DNA from: an uncultured Prevotellaceae bacterium
Lineage (GTDB): Bacteria; Bacteroidota; Bacteroidia; Bacteroidales; Muribaculaceae
Reading direction: 5' to 3'
Assembly (NCBI GenBank): GCA_937916085.1
Contig: CALGGO010000070.1
Span: 14,480-78,479 of the forward strand
Length of the DNA stretch: 64,000 bases
Shown here one piece after another: positions 26,104-36,282 of the stretch. Each line of letters begins with the position of its first letter. Position 1 is the stretch's first letter. A program made the translations under genes and the position numbers. A model generated the notes under the pieces. The model worked only from the letters and a program-made list of their open reading frames with translations. It was not told where the DNA came from and made no database searches.

Positions 26104-28356
26104 ATGAAAAAAATCTCCTTTCTTTTGGCTGTTCTCCTCTCGTTTGTGACGCTGAGGGCAGCGGTATATGGCGACGTGAACGGCGACGGTGAAGTCACTG
26201 CCGCCGATGTGACAGCAATCTACGACGTGCTGCTAGGTAATAACGGCACCTATGAAACCACAGCCGATGTGAATGGCGACCAGGATGTGACAGCAGCCGA
26301 CGTCACCTTGGTATATAGCATTTTGCTTGGCAATATCACACCAGAGCCCGAGCGGGGCAGAATCTTTATCTGTGACAATGCCAGTTGGGGCGATATGGCG
26401 CTTTATGCTTGGCCAGAGCAGGGGTTGAGCGCCTGGCCCGGTATCCACCATAGTGGCACGACCGAGAAGGACGGCAAGACCTATTACCGCTTTGACCTGA
26501 GCGACGCCTATTATGGCAGTGCCCTCAACTATATCGCCAACAACTATGCCGCCGTGAATGGCGGCACCAACCGTCAGCTTGATTTGATGAGCAACTACGC
26601 TATGGGCGAGAACGACATCTACCTCACCATCAGTGGCTCGGCGGGCAACTACAGCTATGTCGTTGATGATGATGGCACGCCGCCACCGGTAGTGTATCTG
26701 CACAGCGACTTGGACTGGGGCGACTATTGCCTCTATGTGTGGAAGAATGCCGCACCCGTGAGTGCTACTTGGCCTGGCGAGCACTACAGTTCCACCAAAA
26801 CCATCGATGGCGAACTGTGGTATGTCTTCAAGCTGTCCAAGGTTTATTACACCACCAGTGGCACCAATTGGATTTTGAACAATAACAACAACGGCAAGCA
26901 ATATGACTTGATGCAGGACTTCAGCTATGATCAGGATATATATGTGCGCGTGGCAGCCGATGGGGCCTATACTGTCGCCGCCACTAGCGGCGGTGGCTCG
27001 GGAGGTGGCGATGTGGTCACACCAAGCAACGTCAGTGACCTTGATGTGAGCAACACCACTGCCTTGACAAGTAAGAACCGCGTCATCTACGAGATGAACG
27101 TGGGAAGCTTCACCAGCGCCGGCACTTTTGCCGCTGCGCAAGCCAAACTCGGCGACCTGCGAAGCCTCGGCATCGACATTGTGTGGCTCATGCCCATCTA
27201 CCCTCGTGGCGGAGGCATCAACAGCCCGTATGCCGCCACCAATTTCAAGACCACCAACCCGAGCTACGGCACTATTGCACAGCTCAAGAGCTTTGTTGAC
27301 CGCGCCCACGAACTGGGCATGGAGGTGATCCTCGACTGGGTGCCTAACCACACCGCCACCAATGCCGTGTGGGTAACCGAGCATCCCGAGTATTACACCA
27401 CGCAAAACGGCGAGATGGTGCATCCCAACAACTACAGCGACGTGTATCAGCTCAACTACGACAACCCCGACCTGTGCGAGGCGATGAACGAGTGCCTGCG
27501 GTTCTGGATTGACCAGGCGGGCGTTGATGGCTTCCGCTGCGACTACGTGTCGAGTCCCGCCATCCCTGCCAGCTATTGGGCAAGCACAATCCCAATGTTG
27601 CGCGACTATGCCAGCGGCAAAACTATCACTATGGTTGCCGAGGCCGACATCGTGCGCGATGCCAGTAAACTGCTGAATGTGGGCTTCGACTACGACTATG
27701 CGTGGAACTTCCAGAGTGGCAAGTTGGAGCGCTTTGGTCCTAACGGCACCAGCGCGAGCACGTTGCAGGGCTACTGCCAGTCGTTCATCAGCGAGAGTCA
27801 GGGGAAAAGCTTCGACCGCATGACCTACCTCACCAACCACGACCAGAACTACAACGACGGCGGCAAGACGCTGCAGAGCATGTATGGCGCCAACAAATAT
27901 GCCTTTACTGCGCTCTATTTTACCATTTACGGCATGCCACTGCTCTATAACGGTCAGGAAGTGGGCAACGACCAGATTCTAGACTATTTCCACGACACAA
28001 AAATCAACTGGAGCGCCACCGATGCAAAGATGCAGAACACAATCGCCACACTCGTGGCTCTGAGGCACACCCAGCCAGCACTCGCCAACGGCACCGCCAC
28101 CACGTTCCTTGCCAGCAGCAATGCCAACGTGCTTGCCTACACCAAAACCAGCGGCGACAACACCGTGCTCGTGCTGATGAACCTCGGCAATATCGACGCT
28201 ACAGCCACAATAGGCGGCATCACCGCCGGCGACTACACCCAGTGGCTCGACAGCAGCACCATCGCCACAGGCACCACACAAGGCGATGTGACACTCACAG
28301 CCACCAGCACCTTCGCCCTCGACGCTAAAGGCTACCGAGTCTTTGTTAAGAAATAG
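26104..28356 (+). CDS. Secreted alpha-amylase with N-terminal dockerin-like and starch-binding modules
   Basis: 750 residues with signal peptide MKKISFLLAVLLSFVTLRA. Two dockerin-like repeats (GDVNGDGEVTAADVTAIYDV; ADVNGDQDVTAADVTLVYSI) come directly after it, an unusual N-terminal place. Two starch-binding-type modules follow (about 85-195 and 198-300; WPG and YDLM motifs), then a Gly/Ser linker. The GH13 barrel runs from about 330: nucleophile Asp480 in GFRCDYV, acid/base Glu513 in MVAEADI, transition-state Asp580 in TNHDQN. All three residues are intact, so it should cleave alpha-1,4-glucan. Confidence 0.92.
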   Translation: MKKISFLLAVLLSFVTLRAAVYGDVNGDGEVTAADVTAIYDVLLGNNGTYETTADVNGDQDVTAADVTLVYSILLGNITPEPERGRIFICDNASWGDMALYAWPEQGLSAWPGIHHSGTTEKDGKTYYRFDLSDAYYGSALNYIANNYAAVNGGTNRQLDLMSNYAMGENDIYLTISGSAGNYSYVVDDDGTPPPVVYLHSDLDWGDYCLYVWKNAAPVSATWPGEHYSSTKTIDGELWYVFKLSKVYYTTSGTNWILNNNNNGKQYDLMQDFSYDQDIYVRVAADGAYTVAATSGGGSGGGDVVTPSNVSDLDVSNTTALTSKNRVIYEMNVGSFTSAGTFAAAQAKLGDLRSLGIDIVWLMPIYPRGGGINSPYAATNFKTTNPSYGTIAQLKSFVDRAHELGMEVILDWVPNHTATNAVWVTEHPEYYTTQNGEMVHPNNYSDVYQLNYDNPDLCEAMNECLRFWIDQAGVDGFRCDYVSSPAIPASYWASTIPMLRDYASGKTITMVAEADIVRDASKLLNVGFDYDYAWNFQSGKLERFGPNGTSASTLQGYCQSFISESQGKSFDRMTYLTNHDQNYNDGGKTLQSMYGANKYAFTALYFTIYGMPLLYNGQEVGNDQILDYFHDTKINWSATDAKMQNTIATLVALRHTQPALANGTATTFLASSNANVLAYTKTSGDNTVLVLMNLGNIDATATIGGITAGDYTQWLDSSTIATGTTQGDVTLTATSTFALDAKGYRVFVKK

Positions 28357-28365
28357 TGCCGCAAC

Positions 28366-28396
28366 TGTACGCCGCATTGCGGCGCAATACACCAAC
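28366..28396 (-). repeat. REP-like GC hairpin, family GTATTGCGCCGC
   Basis: CGCCGC-att-GCGGCG (28370-28384). On the minus strand it reads GTATTGCGCCGCAATGCGGC then GTACAG, matching the plus-strand copy at 9850-9876. Confidence 0.6.
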
Positions 28397-28489
28397 AACA
28401 CCCACTCGATTTTCAGCGAAGCGTCTCCATGATTCCTAATGACCGATTAGGGATAATGATGCCCTGCTGAACAGGAGGAATTAGTCTTT

Positions 28490-28530
28490 TGACCGATTGA
28501 TTATCTTTAATCGGTCATTTATGCTTGTTT
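28490..28530 (+). terminator. Hairpin, likely terminator of the amylase gene
   Basis: TGACCGATT (28490-28498) pairs with AATCGGTCA (28509-28517); a T-rich tract follows. A stray ATGACCGATT occurs at 28438. Confidence 0.6.
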
Positions 28531-28563
28531 TGTGTATATTCTGTGATTTTTCACCTTAATTAA

Positions 28564-28594
28564 TTTGACTTTACAACTTTTATTAATATATTTG
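28564..28594 (+). promoter_or_regulatory. Promoter of the giant LRR gene
   Basis: TTTG (28564-28567), 19-bp spacer, TAtaTTTG (28587-28594): exact consensus. Leader about 60 nt. Confidence 0.75.
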
Positions 28595-28661
28595 CACGAT
28601 ATTTCAGTAATAGCGCCATGTAACAAATAACGGCAATTTATTAACAAAAACACATATTATC

Positions 28662-31600
28662 ATGAGAAAAAATCTTCTAACAAAAACCTGCACCGTGCTC
28701 CTGCTGGCACTCTTCGCCACAGCCTGGAGCAGCAATGCCTGGGCTCTCACTATCAACGTGAAAGCAAGCCAAGCCCCCTATGTTTACGCTTGGAATGGAA
28801 GCACCAACTATAACGGATCTTACCCAGGCAATCAACTCACGCAAACTAGAACCGTTGGTGGCCAAACATGGTACTACATCGACATTGACGCTACTAGCGT
28901 TAATATCATTATTAGTAATAGTAGTGAAGTTAGCGAGGCCGATCAATCTAAGACTGATGATTTGGAAGGTATAGAAAGTACAAAATATTATTCTTATGAC
29001 CCAACAAAAGCTCAGTCAAGCAGAGCTGAAAACCTAACAGATTATTTCAACTATCCAAATGGAGTAAACGATGAAGAAACCCCTTATGTTTATGTGGTTA
29101 ATGTTAGTGGATGGTCTAAGGTTAATGCTTATGTTTGGGATGATAATGGCAATAACAATGGGACATATCCAGGCCCCGAAATGACTAAAATTGGCACCAA
29201 TAGCCAAGGTTTCGATGTATATAAATGGACGGGGGCTACTCCCGCCAATCCCACAGGTGTAAAATTTAGTAATGGCAACACTAATAGTGGTGACTTAACT
29301 TGGACCAATGGCGCTGTGTGGTCAAACTATAACAATAGTTTCTCCTATCAAGGTATTGTGAATGGTGTTTTACTCGATGCAGACCATTTCCCTGATGCAA
29401 ACTTCCGAACCGCTCTTACTACAGCAACTGGCGTGCAAGAAAATGGCATCATTGCCACCAAGAACGTGACAGAGCTCGACGTTAGTAATAGTAGTATCTC
29501 AGACCTTGAGGGTATAAGCAATTTTACCAACCTCGAGGAGCTTTATGCACAAAATAATAGTATCAATACTAGTGTTGACTTGAAAAACAACAAGAAATTG
29601 CGCATCCTCAATGTCAGTGGAAATTCGGCAATCACTGGCTTTAGTGCCAACCATACACCATACGTTGATATCAACTTTGGTAATGGCAGCAACACGACAA
29701 ATCTTGAAGAACTCTATTGCGCCAATTGCTCAATATTCTATGCAGGTGGTTTAGCATATAACACGGGTCTTAAGGTTTTGTCAATGCCTCATAATGTGCT
29801 TGACTACTTTGATGCTACTAATACAATGAGTAAGTTGAGCAACCTAGAATACTTGGATATGAGTTATAACAAACTTACATCTGCACAAAGTTTATCTAAC
29901 AATACAAAACTTATTTATGTTGACGTAAGCGAGAATCCGACATTCAAGAGTTATTTTGCTCATCTCGAAAATCTTACCCAACTTAAGACTTTCAAGGCTG
30001 CAAATTGTGGACTGACAGCAGACCAAACAAAATATAGCAACGATAATGGCTATTTCCCTAATGAAAGTGTTGAATATGTTGATGTGAGTAATAACACAGC
30101 ACTTAACACAATGTATTGTCCCGCTACTAACAACTTGAAGACTATCATTGCAAACGGATGTACTGACTTGGGAGGATCTTCATCATCATGGGCACTTTCA
30201 CCCACTTATGGCGGTACTTACTTGCCAAGAATGACACACCTTGAGCATCTTGAGCTAAATAATGTTAACCTTTATTTGAATACTGGCAATGCGACATACG
30301 GACTTTTTAGTATTATTACCCCAAGCGTTGCCCCGAACCTGCATTACATCGATTTGAGCAATGACCAATTGGGTAGCGCCGCAAAGCCTACATTTGCTTT
30401 TCCAGCCCTTGACACACTGCTGATCAATGACAACCCTGGTCTTACTTCATTGACAATTACAAGTCTCAGTAATCCTGAGAAATTGAACCTTGATGTTACA
30501 AATGACGCTGCACTCACTACACTTGCTATAACTAATAGTGGTATGACTCAGTCAACCATGCCCACCATTGCGGCTACCGGTGCGACATCACTTTATAAAC
30601 TTGATTTGAGTGACAATGCGTTTACCGATGTTCCTACTACTGGTATTTCATCGCTTACAACGCTTGTGATGAATAACAACCAGTTGAGCGACATAAATGT
30701 TAGTGAGAGTAATATCCAATACCTCTACGCCCAGAGTAACAACTTTGCTAGTGACTACACTCTGCCGGTGACTTCGCTTGTGGGTCTCGACCTTGGCAAT
30801 AACGGGTTCACAAAGTTTACTGCGACGATGGCGGATGCCATCACCGATGAGTGGGCGATAGACTATACACAGACTCCACCTGTGACGATTCAGGCTAATG
30901 CCGATGAGAGTGATGGCAGCAACACAACGTTGCAGGCTCTGCACCTTGGTGGCAACACTTCGCTTGAGACTGTGACGGTAAACGGCTTTAAGGGTCTTAC
31001 CAAGCTTGCTAGCGACAATGACATGACTAGCGATAAGGGTAAGGGTCTGTATGTGAAGGACAATACTGCCATCAAGACCCTCGACATCTCCAACAACCGC
31101 ATTGAGATTCTGGGTCAGGATGGCTCGCTTAGTGGTCTAAGTGCCCTTGAGGAGTTGAACGCGAGCCACAACAAGCTCCTCACGCTCACCAATTTCAGTG
31201 CAGTGGGCAGTAGTTCGGGAGATGCTCGCACTGCTTATGGCAATGGCACTTACATCGCTTCCACTTGCCCCAATATAGAGGACTTGACAGGTCTTAAGAA
31301 GCTTAACCTAAGCTATAACCTGCTCAGTGACTCCATCCACCTTGCCAAGAACACCAATCTCGAGTGGCTTGACGTGAGCCACAACCGCACTATCACCGAG
31401 CGTGCTGCGGGATTAACGCAGTATTACCGAGATACCAAGGATGGCACCTTTAAAGCTTGGAAAGAGACGACATGGACAACCGAGATGGACCAATACACTA
31501 ACGACCTCAACGACACCATCGGTCTTCGCATGCTTGACCTCTACAACCAGGCTAAGCTTGAGTATCTCGACATCAGCTACACCAATATCGAGAACACCGC

Positions 31601-33515
31601 CAAGACTAGAGTCCATGTCAACAACCGCGTGGGTCCCGAGAACTTGACTAAAAATACGCAGGCAAGCAGCAACGGCGAGAAGGTTGGTCGCTGGGGCGTA
31701 CCTCGCTTTGTGTTAGTGAATCACTGCTCCGCTCTCGTGGAATTCCACACTAACTACAATGCCATGAAGTCGCTGGGTATAGGTAGTGAACCAGAATCAT
31801 ATAGTTCTACTAACGGAGGAGCTATCACTGGTTGTCCCAACCTTGAGGTGCTCGAAGCGATTGAATGTAGAGGTCAAGACCCAAAAATCATGCAGGGCGA
31901 GATAACCATCAGCCAGCGCAACCCCAAGATGCGTTACTACAATGTGAAAAACAGTAATTTTGACAAGGTGAATCCATACTCTACATTGCTCTCTAATTAC
32001 AGCCCTAGTGGTCAGAACCTTGAGACGCTCATCGTTGACGGTAACTATACTAAGGACAATGCTTCTCATTGGAACTTGACCGATGCCGGCACCCTCGACG
32101 TGAGCAACAATCCCAAGCTGGTGAACCTGCAAGCCAACAAGTGTCCAAACCTCATCACTGTGAAAGCCAATGGGCTTGCCGACCTTGACATAGTGAGTGT
32201 GACACAAGACACTACTGTCACCACAGTCAATAACGAGACGGTCACCACCAAGCTTGCGGAACTCTATGTGGATCACGACGCTATTCTTGACGAGGTGCTC
32301 GGTCTTGAGACACTGAGTGCACTCAGCGTTTATCATGCCAACGACAGCCACTTCACCAGCGATTTTGTGATGCCAGCAGCCGCCAAGTCAACTCTCACCG
32401 ACCTGCGTGTGGGCAATGAGAATCTGAGTTATGCTGAGACTCGCAACAACTTGACTGCCGTGAACTTAACTGACTACACTGCCGTTCAGCACCTCGAGAC
32501 TCAGAATAACCCATCGGTAGCGGCTCTTGACATCACAGGATTCAAGAATTCACTGGTACATATCGACTTTGCCAATAACCACATTGACAATGATGGCATA
32601 GGCGTCGGCAATCTTAGTGAGCTGCCCGCCCTTACCTACTTCAGCTGCTCTAACGACAGCAAGTGGAGTGAGAATGCCGGCAACAGCCTCACTGACCTGA
32701 TTTTGACGCAGTCATCAGGTATTCAAGAAATCTATGCCAACAATAACGACCTGCACAAGATCACGGGCTCGTTCAGCAACTTGACCAACATCGAGTTTGC
32801 CCACAACCACATCAACGGCATTGACTTGAGTGCGGCAAGTGAGAACGAAAACCTCGATATCAACGGCGAGGATAACGGTCGTGACATCCTTGCCGATTGC
32901 GCTTATTTTGCTGTGAAGGAGAACGGTGAGGTAGTAAATTATAAGGTTTACTTCTTCCAACTTGACCCTAATGTGACTGGTAACGGCACTGTGCTCACTA
33001 TGAAAGAGAGCGAAGACTCAGAGGGCACAACTCGCCATCTTGGTACTGACGGATTAGTTATGGACAATATCACAGATTGGACAAGTGACGCTGCTGAGCT
33101 TACTAGCACCAATAGCAAAGGTACAATAAGTCCCGATGACATGAGTGCTCTTGACCCCGAACAGGTGCCAGGCACTATCGTAGTGCTCAAAGCAAATGAG
33201 AATGGCGATGCAGCCTATGGCACAGCAAAATACAGCTACGACAACGGCACAGGCACAGCGAGCTCGTTCTATCTCAAATGGGAGAGCAGTGGCACGCCCA
33301 CAGCTATCAGTGAGATAAATGCTGAGGGCGGCGTTAGCATTGCCAACACCTATGGCGACCTCACCATAACTGGCAAGGACGACACTGTGGTGGGCGTTTA
33401 TGACCTCAATGGTCGTCAGGTTGCCAGCGAGACCATCAGCGGTGGCAAGCTCACCATCGACGGTCTCTCACCAGGCATCTACATCGTGAACGGCGTGAAA
33501 GTGCTAGTGAAGTAA
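28662..33515 (+). CDS. 1617-residue secreted leucine-rich-repeat protein with sorting domain
   Basis: A signal peptide (MRKNLLTKTCTVLLLALFAT) is followed by two starch-binding-like modules with WNGSTNYNGSYPGNQ and YVWDDNGNNNGTYPGPE (about 28-215), resembling CBM26-type domains. From about 230 to 1420 run irregular leucine-rich repeats of the form LxxLDVSNNxxL. The last 70 residues (VVGVYDLNGRQVASETISGG, then GLSPGIYIVNG) look like a type IX secretion C-terminal sorting domain. Predicted to be displayed on the cell surface; together with the amylase upstream it suggests starch capture, but ligand binding is unproved. Confidence 0.87.
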   Translation: MRKNLLTKTCTVLLLALFATAWSSNAWALTINVKASQAPYVYAWNGSTNYNGSYPGNQLTQTRTVGGQTWYYIDIDATSVNIIISNSSEVSEADQSKTDDLEGIESTKYYSYDPTKAQSSRAENLTDYFNYPNGVNDEETPYVYVVNVSGWSKVNAYVWDDNGNNNGTYPGPEMTKIGTNSQGFDVYKWTGATPANPTGVKFSNGNTNSGDLTWTNGAVWSNYNNSFSYQGIVNGVLLDADHFPDANFRTALTTATGVQENGIIATKNVTELDVSNSSISDLEGISNFTNLEELYAQNNSINTSVDLKNNKKLRILNVSGNSAITGFSANHTPYVDINFGNGSNTTNLEELYCANCSIFYAGGLAYNTGLKVLSMPHNVLDYFDATNTMSKLSNLEYLDMSYNKLTSAQSLSNNTKLIYVDVSENPTFKSYFAHLENLTQLKTFKAANCGLTADQTKYSNDNGYFPNESVEYVDVSNNTALNTMYCPATNNLKTIIANGCTDLGGSSSSWALSPTYGGTYLPRMTHLEHLELNNVNLYLNTGNATYGLFSIITPSVAPNLHYIDLSNDQLGSAAKPTFAFPALDTLLINDNPGLTSLTITSLSNPEKLNLDVTNDAALTTLAITNSGMTQSTMPTIAATGATSLYKLDLSDNAFTDVPTTGISSLTTLVMNNNQLSDINVSESNIQYLYAQSNNFASDYTLPVTSLVGLDLGNNGFTKFTATMADAITDEWAIDYTQTPPVTIQANADESDGSNTTLQALHLGGNTSLETVTVNGFKGLTKLASDNDMTSDKGKGLYVKDNTAIKTLDISNNRIEILGQDGSLSGLSALEELNASHNKLLTLTNFSAVGSSSGDARTAYGNGTYIASTCPNIEDLTGLKKLNLSYNLLSDSIHLAKNTNLEWLDVSHNRTITERAAGLTQYYRDTKDGTFKAWKETTWTTEMDQYTNDLNDTIGLRMLDLYNQAKLEYLDISYTNIENTAKTRVHVNNRVGPENLTKNTQASSNGEKVGRWGVPRFVLVNHCSALVEFHTNYNAMKSLGIGSEPESYSSTNGGAITGCPNLEVLEAIECRGQDPKIMQGEITISQRNPKMRYYNVKNSNFDKVNPYSTLLSNYSPSGQNLETLIVDGNYTKDNASHWNLTDAGTLDVSNNPKLVNLQANKCPNLITVKANGLADLDIVSVTQDTTVTTVNNETVTTKLAELYVDHDAILDEVLGLETLSALSVYHANDSHFTSDFVMPAAAKSTLTDLRVGNENLSYAETRNNLTAVNLTDYTAVQHLETQNNPSVAALDITGFKNSLVHIDFANNHIDNDGIGVGNLSELPALTYFSCSNDSKWSENAGNSLTDLILTQSSGIQEIYANNNDLHKITGSFSNLTNIEFAHNHINGIDLSAASENENLDINGEDNGRDILADCAYFAVKENGEVVNYKVYFFQLDPNVTGNGTVLTMKESEDSEGTTRHLGTDGLVMDNITDWTSDAAELTSTNSKGTISPDDMSALDPEQVPGTIVVLKANENGDAAYGTAKYSYDNGTGTASSFYLKWESSGTPTAISEINAEGGVSIANTYGDLTITGKDDTVVGVYDLNGRQVASETISGGKLTIDGLSPGIYIVNGVKVLVK

Positions 33516-33539
33516 AAGGTAACTATAATCTATAACATG

Positions 33540-33570
33540 AAAGGGCTGCCAAGCGAGGTGGCCCTTTTCA
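33540..33570 (+). terminator. Terminator of the LRR gene
   Basis: AAAGGGC (33540-33546) pairs with GCCCTTT (33561-33567), followed by tcatt. 24 bp after the stop. Confidence 0.7.
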
Positions 33571-33588
33571 TTACTTGGTGTTATCGAG

Positions 33589-33671
33589 ATATTCTAGACT
33601 TTCTAGTTTTTCTAGATATACTAGATTTTCTAGATATTCTAGACATTCTAGACATTCTAGATTTTCTAGAT
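33589..33671. repeat. TCTAGA array
   Basis: About nine TTCTAGA-like units in 80 bp, the most regular array of this family in the window, ending just upstream of the DUF3108 gene. Confidence 0.75.
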
Positions 33672-33744
33672 GATACTCACTAGATTTTATTTTAAACCTT
33701 TTATTATTACTCAAGTCTTATCTAAAACAAAAAAAAGAATAATA

Positions 33745-34491
33745 ATGAGGAAGACATTTTTATTAGTATTTGTGGTTCTTGGTTTAGTGCTGTCTCCACT
33801 GGTTAATGCCTTGAATATCACCAATGAGACGCTGAATTATCAGGTCGTTTATCACTGGGGCATCGTGTGGAAGCATGCTGCCGATGCCACACTCACCACC
33901 ACTAAGACCGCCAATGGCTATAGCTCGCGCCTGACGGGAAAGACCCGCTCGTGGGCCGACAAAATATATACCGTGCGCGACACCCTGAAATGCACGATGA
34001 CAAGCAATTTCAGGCCTCTCAAGTATGAGAAATTCACCCACGAAAGAAGCTACTATGCCCATGATATCGTGGAGTTCACCAACTATGGCGCCAGCACTTC
34101 GGCGCAGTGTACGCGCTACCGCAAGAACAAGCCTACCGCGAACCTCAGCCTTAGCGCCAACGGCGTGGCATACGATATGTTGAGTGTGTTTTTCATGCTT
34201 CGTAATATCGATTTCGATAAGATGAAGTCGGGTAACACTTACAGTACCTGGATCTTCTCGGGAAAAGAGAAGGAGATTCTTACTGTAAAGTATGTGAACA
34301 TTGAGCAAATCAAGCTCAGGGACAAGTCCAAACATCAGGCTTACCACATCAAGCTCAAGTTCACCCAAGACAACGGCAAGAAGTCGAGCGACGACATCGA
34401 CGCCTACATATCTACCGACGATCAGCGCATACCGCTCATGGTGGTGGGCAAGCTGCCAGTGGGGGAGATAAAGTGTTACTACGCTCGCTAG
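33745..34491 (+). CDS. DUF3108 domain-containing exported protein
   Basis: 248 residues from ATG 33745; a longer frame starting at 33670 would translate repeat DNA and is rejected. Signal peptide MRKTFLLVFVVLGLVLSPLV, then a beta-rich domain beginning NETLNYQVVYHWGIVWKHAA and including VAYDMLSVFFMLRN and the end PLMVVGKLPVGEIKCYY, which fits the DUF3108 family of periplasmic proteins. Function of the family is unknown. Confidence 0.8.
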   Translation: MRKTFLLVFVVLGLVLSPLVNALNITNETLNYQVVYHWGIVWKHAADATLTTTKTANGYSSRLTGKTRSWADKIYTVRDTLKCTMTSNFRPLKYEKFTHERSYYAHDIVEFTNYGASTSAQCTRYRKNKPTANLSLSANGVAYDMLSVFFMLRNIDFDKMKSGNTYSTWIFSGKEKEILTVKYVNIEQIKLRDKSKHQAYHIKLKFTQDNGKKSSDDIDAYISTDDQRIPLMVVGKLPVGEIKCYYAR

Positions 34492-34577
34492 CGCGAGCTA
34501 GTTAGCCGCTTCGCTAGTTTGCCGCTCGCGTTGCTCGCTAGTTAGCTGAACGGCTAACTAGTGAGCGCAGCGTCACG
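34486..34577. repeat. GCTAGTTAGCCG repeat array
   Basis: Degenerate palindromic words cgctagttagccgct / gttgctcgctagttag, continuing from the last codons of the DUF3108 gene. Related arrays are at 39306-39385 and 52290-52380. Confidence 0.7.
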
Positions 34578-34579
34578 GC

Positions 34580-36262
34580 TTACTTCTCAATTTCCTTCAC
34601 TCGCAGGTAGTCTCCGCTGCCTTTGACGATGGCGTCGAAGTAGTCTTGTGTGTAGCCACCGAACTTGGGCTGCACTGGGCTGCCGTAGGCGTTGCGCTCA
34701 AACTCGCCGTCTTTCTCCTTCTTGATATTGCCGTCGAGGAACTTCACGAAGAGATACTTGGCGAGGTCTTGATATTTGGTAAGATAATCATGGGCGCTGT
34801 TTACGCTGTAGTTGGTCAGGAACTCAATAGACTCCGAGGCGTTGCTCTTGTAGATGGCGGCAGCCTTGGCCTCCACCTGTGGTTGCTGGGCGGCAAACGC
34901 ATCCTCAAGCCCCTGCTGCACACGTCGCACGTCGGGGATCATCTGCGAGTAGCGGTGATAGCACTGGTTGGCAATCAAGTTGTTAACCCAGAATGCGGCA
35001 TCGAAGTCGAAGTTGTAGAGGTCGCCCTTGCCCTCACGGAAACAGTCGGGCACCTCGTTGATGCAGCAGTACATAGGCACGAATACGGCGGTGTTAGCAT
35101 CGTCAACGGCAAACCAGATGATGCCTCCCACTGGGTCGGGGAGCCAAGAACGCATCTGTGTGCAGAACACGAAGCCTGTCTGCTGTGTGGCGATGGCGCG
35201 CTCATGGCAGTAGGTCACACCATCAACCTCAAACTCCATTGGACGGTAGCGGTAAGGCACGCCAAAGTAGTTCTTTGCGCCTGGGTCTTGAGTCATGTCG
35301 TAAGGAGTGCCCTCGAAATGGTCGCGCATCATGTTCTGCATATCGCGCACGCTCACCAGCTTGTCGGGCTTGACATATAGAGGCATAATCTCGGCACCCT
35401 TCTTGCCTTCGAGATAAGGCAGATAGCGGTCCATGCCCGAGGCGAACCTGTTGAAGAACGACCAAGCGCGGGCATCGCAGCCACGCAGTGTGCCATAGTC
35501 GGGTGGGCAGTAGGTGAGCGAGAAGTCGAAGTCCTCGTCCTTGCCGTTGTACCATCCCATCTTGCGGGCAAACGACACTACGTCCTTGCTGTATAGGCAG
35601 TTGGCTTTATCTTTGAAAGGAATCTTATGGATGCGGGCCTGGTTGGCGTGTCCCGAGATGCAGTCGTCGGGAATGCGAATGGCTACCCACACGGCGCCTT
35701 TCTCGGCGCTGCCCTTGCCAATCATCTCCAGCACCCACACTTCATTGGGGTCGCCAATCGAGAACGACTCGCCCTCGCTGGCGTAGCCATACTTCTCCAC
35801 CAGGTCGGTCATCACCGTGATGGCCTCGCGGGCGGTCTTGGCGCGTTGCAGGGCGATGTAGATAAGGCTTCCGTAGTCCACTATCGACCGTCCTGTGGTG
35901 TCTTCGCACTCGTGTCGTCCGCCCCATGTCGATTCGGCAACGGTCACCTGATGCTCGTTGATATTGCCCACCACTTTATAGGTGTGCGCCACTTCGGGAA
36001 TCTCACCAAGATGTTTTCCAGAGTCCCAGTCGATAATCTTGCGCATCTCGCCTGCCTTGTGGTCGGCGGCGGGGATATACTCAAGAAATCCAAAAAGGGT
36101 GTGAGAGTCGGCGGCATAGGTTATAAACGTCGAGCCATCGACGGTGGCCTTCTTGCCGGCGATAAGGTTGGTACAGGCTTGCGACTGCGCGCTCCAGCCC
36201 ATAATCAGTGCCACAACAGCCATCAGGCCCACGGCACGAAATTTAGAAGATAGATGTTTCAT
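34580..36262 (-). CDS. C69 family dipeptidase
   Basis: 560 residues. A signal peptide ends in SQACTNLIAGKKAT; Cys30 is the expected N-terminal nucleophile exposed by cleavage, as in C69 (PepD-type) Ntn hydrolases. Further family landmarks are ESTWGGRHECEDTTGRSIVD (about 109-128), EGESFSIGDPNEVWVLEM and a C-terminal helical region. It should trim dipeptides in the periplasm, feeding peptide use. Length is usual for the Bacteroidetes members. Confidence 0.9.
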   Translation of the reverse strand: MKHLSSKFRAVGLMAVVALIMGWSAQSQACTNLIAGKKATVDGSTFITYAADSHTLFGFLEYIPAADHKAGEMRKIIDWDSGKHLGEIPEVAHTYKVVGNINEHQVTVAESTWGGRHECEDTTGRSIVDYGSLIYIALQRAKTAREAITVMTDLVEKYGYASEGESFSIGDPNEVWVLEMIGKGSAEKGAVWVAIRIPDDCISGHANQARIHKIPFKDKANCLYSKDVVSFARKMGWYNGKDEDFDFSLTYCPPDYGTLRGCDARAWSFFNRFASGMDRYLPYLEGKKGAEIMPLYVKPDKLVSVRDMQNMMRDHFEGTPYDMTQDPGAKNYFGVPYRYRPMEFEVDGVTYCHERAIATQQTGFVFCTQMRSWLPDPVGGIIWFAVDDANTAVFVPMYCCINEVPDCFREGKGDLYNFDFDAAFWVNNLIANQCYHRYSQMIPDVRRVQQGLEDAFAAQQPQVEAKAAAIYKSNASESIEFLTNYSVNSAHDYLTKYQDLAKYLFVKFLDGNIKKEKDGEFERNAYGSPVQPKFGGYTQDYFDAIVKGSGDYLRVKEIEK

Positions 36263-36282
36263 AGTTTATGTGTTTTGTGTTT

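Noticed and set aside
26233..27840. 535-codon open frame antisense to the amylase
   Set aside because: Composition (Val, His, Ala rich) is typical of a shadow of a GC-rich third-position gene; the amylase frame has all catalytic motifs.
33670..33744. Upstream start for the DUF3108 gene
   Set aside because: Would translate the TCTAGA array and put the signal peptide inside the chain.
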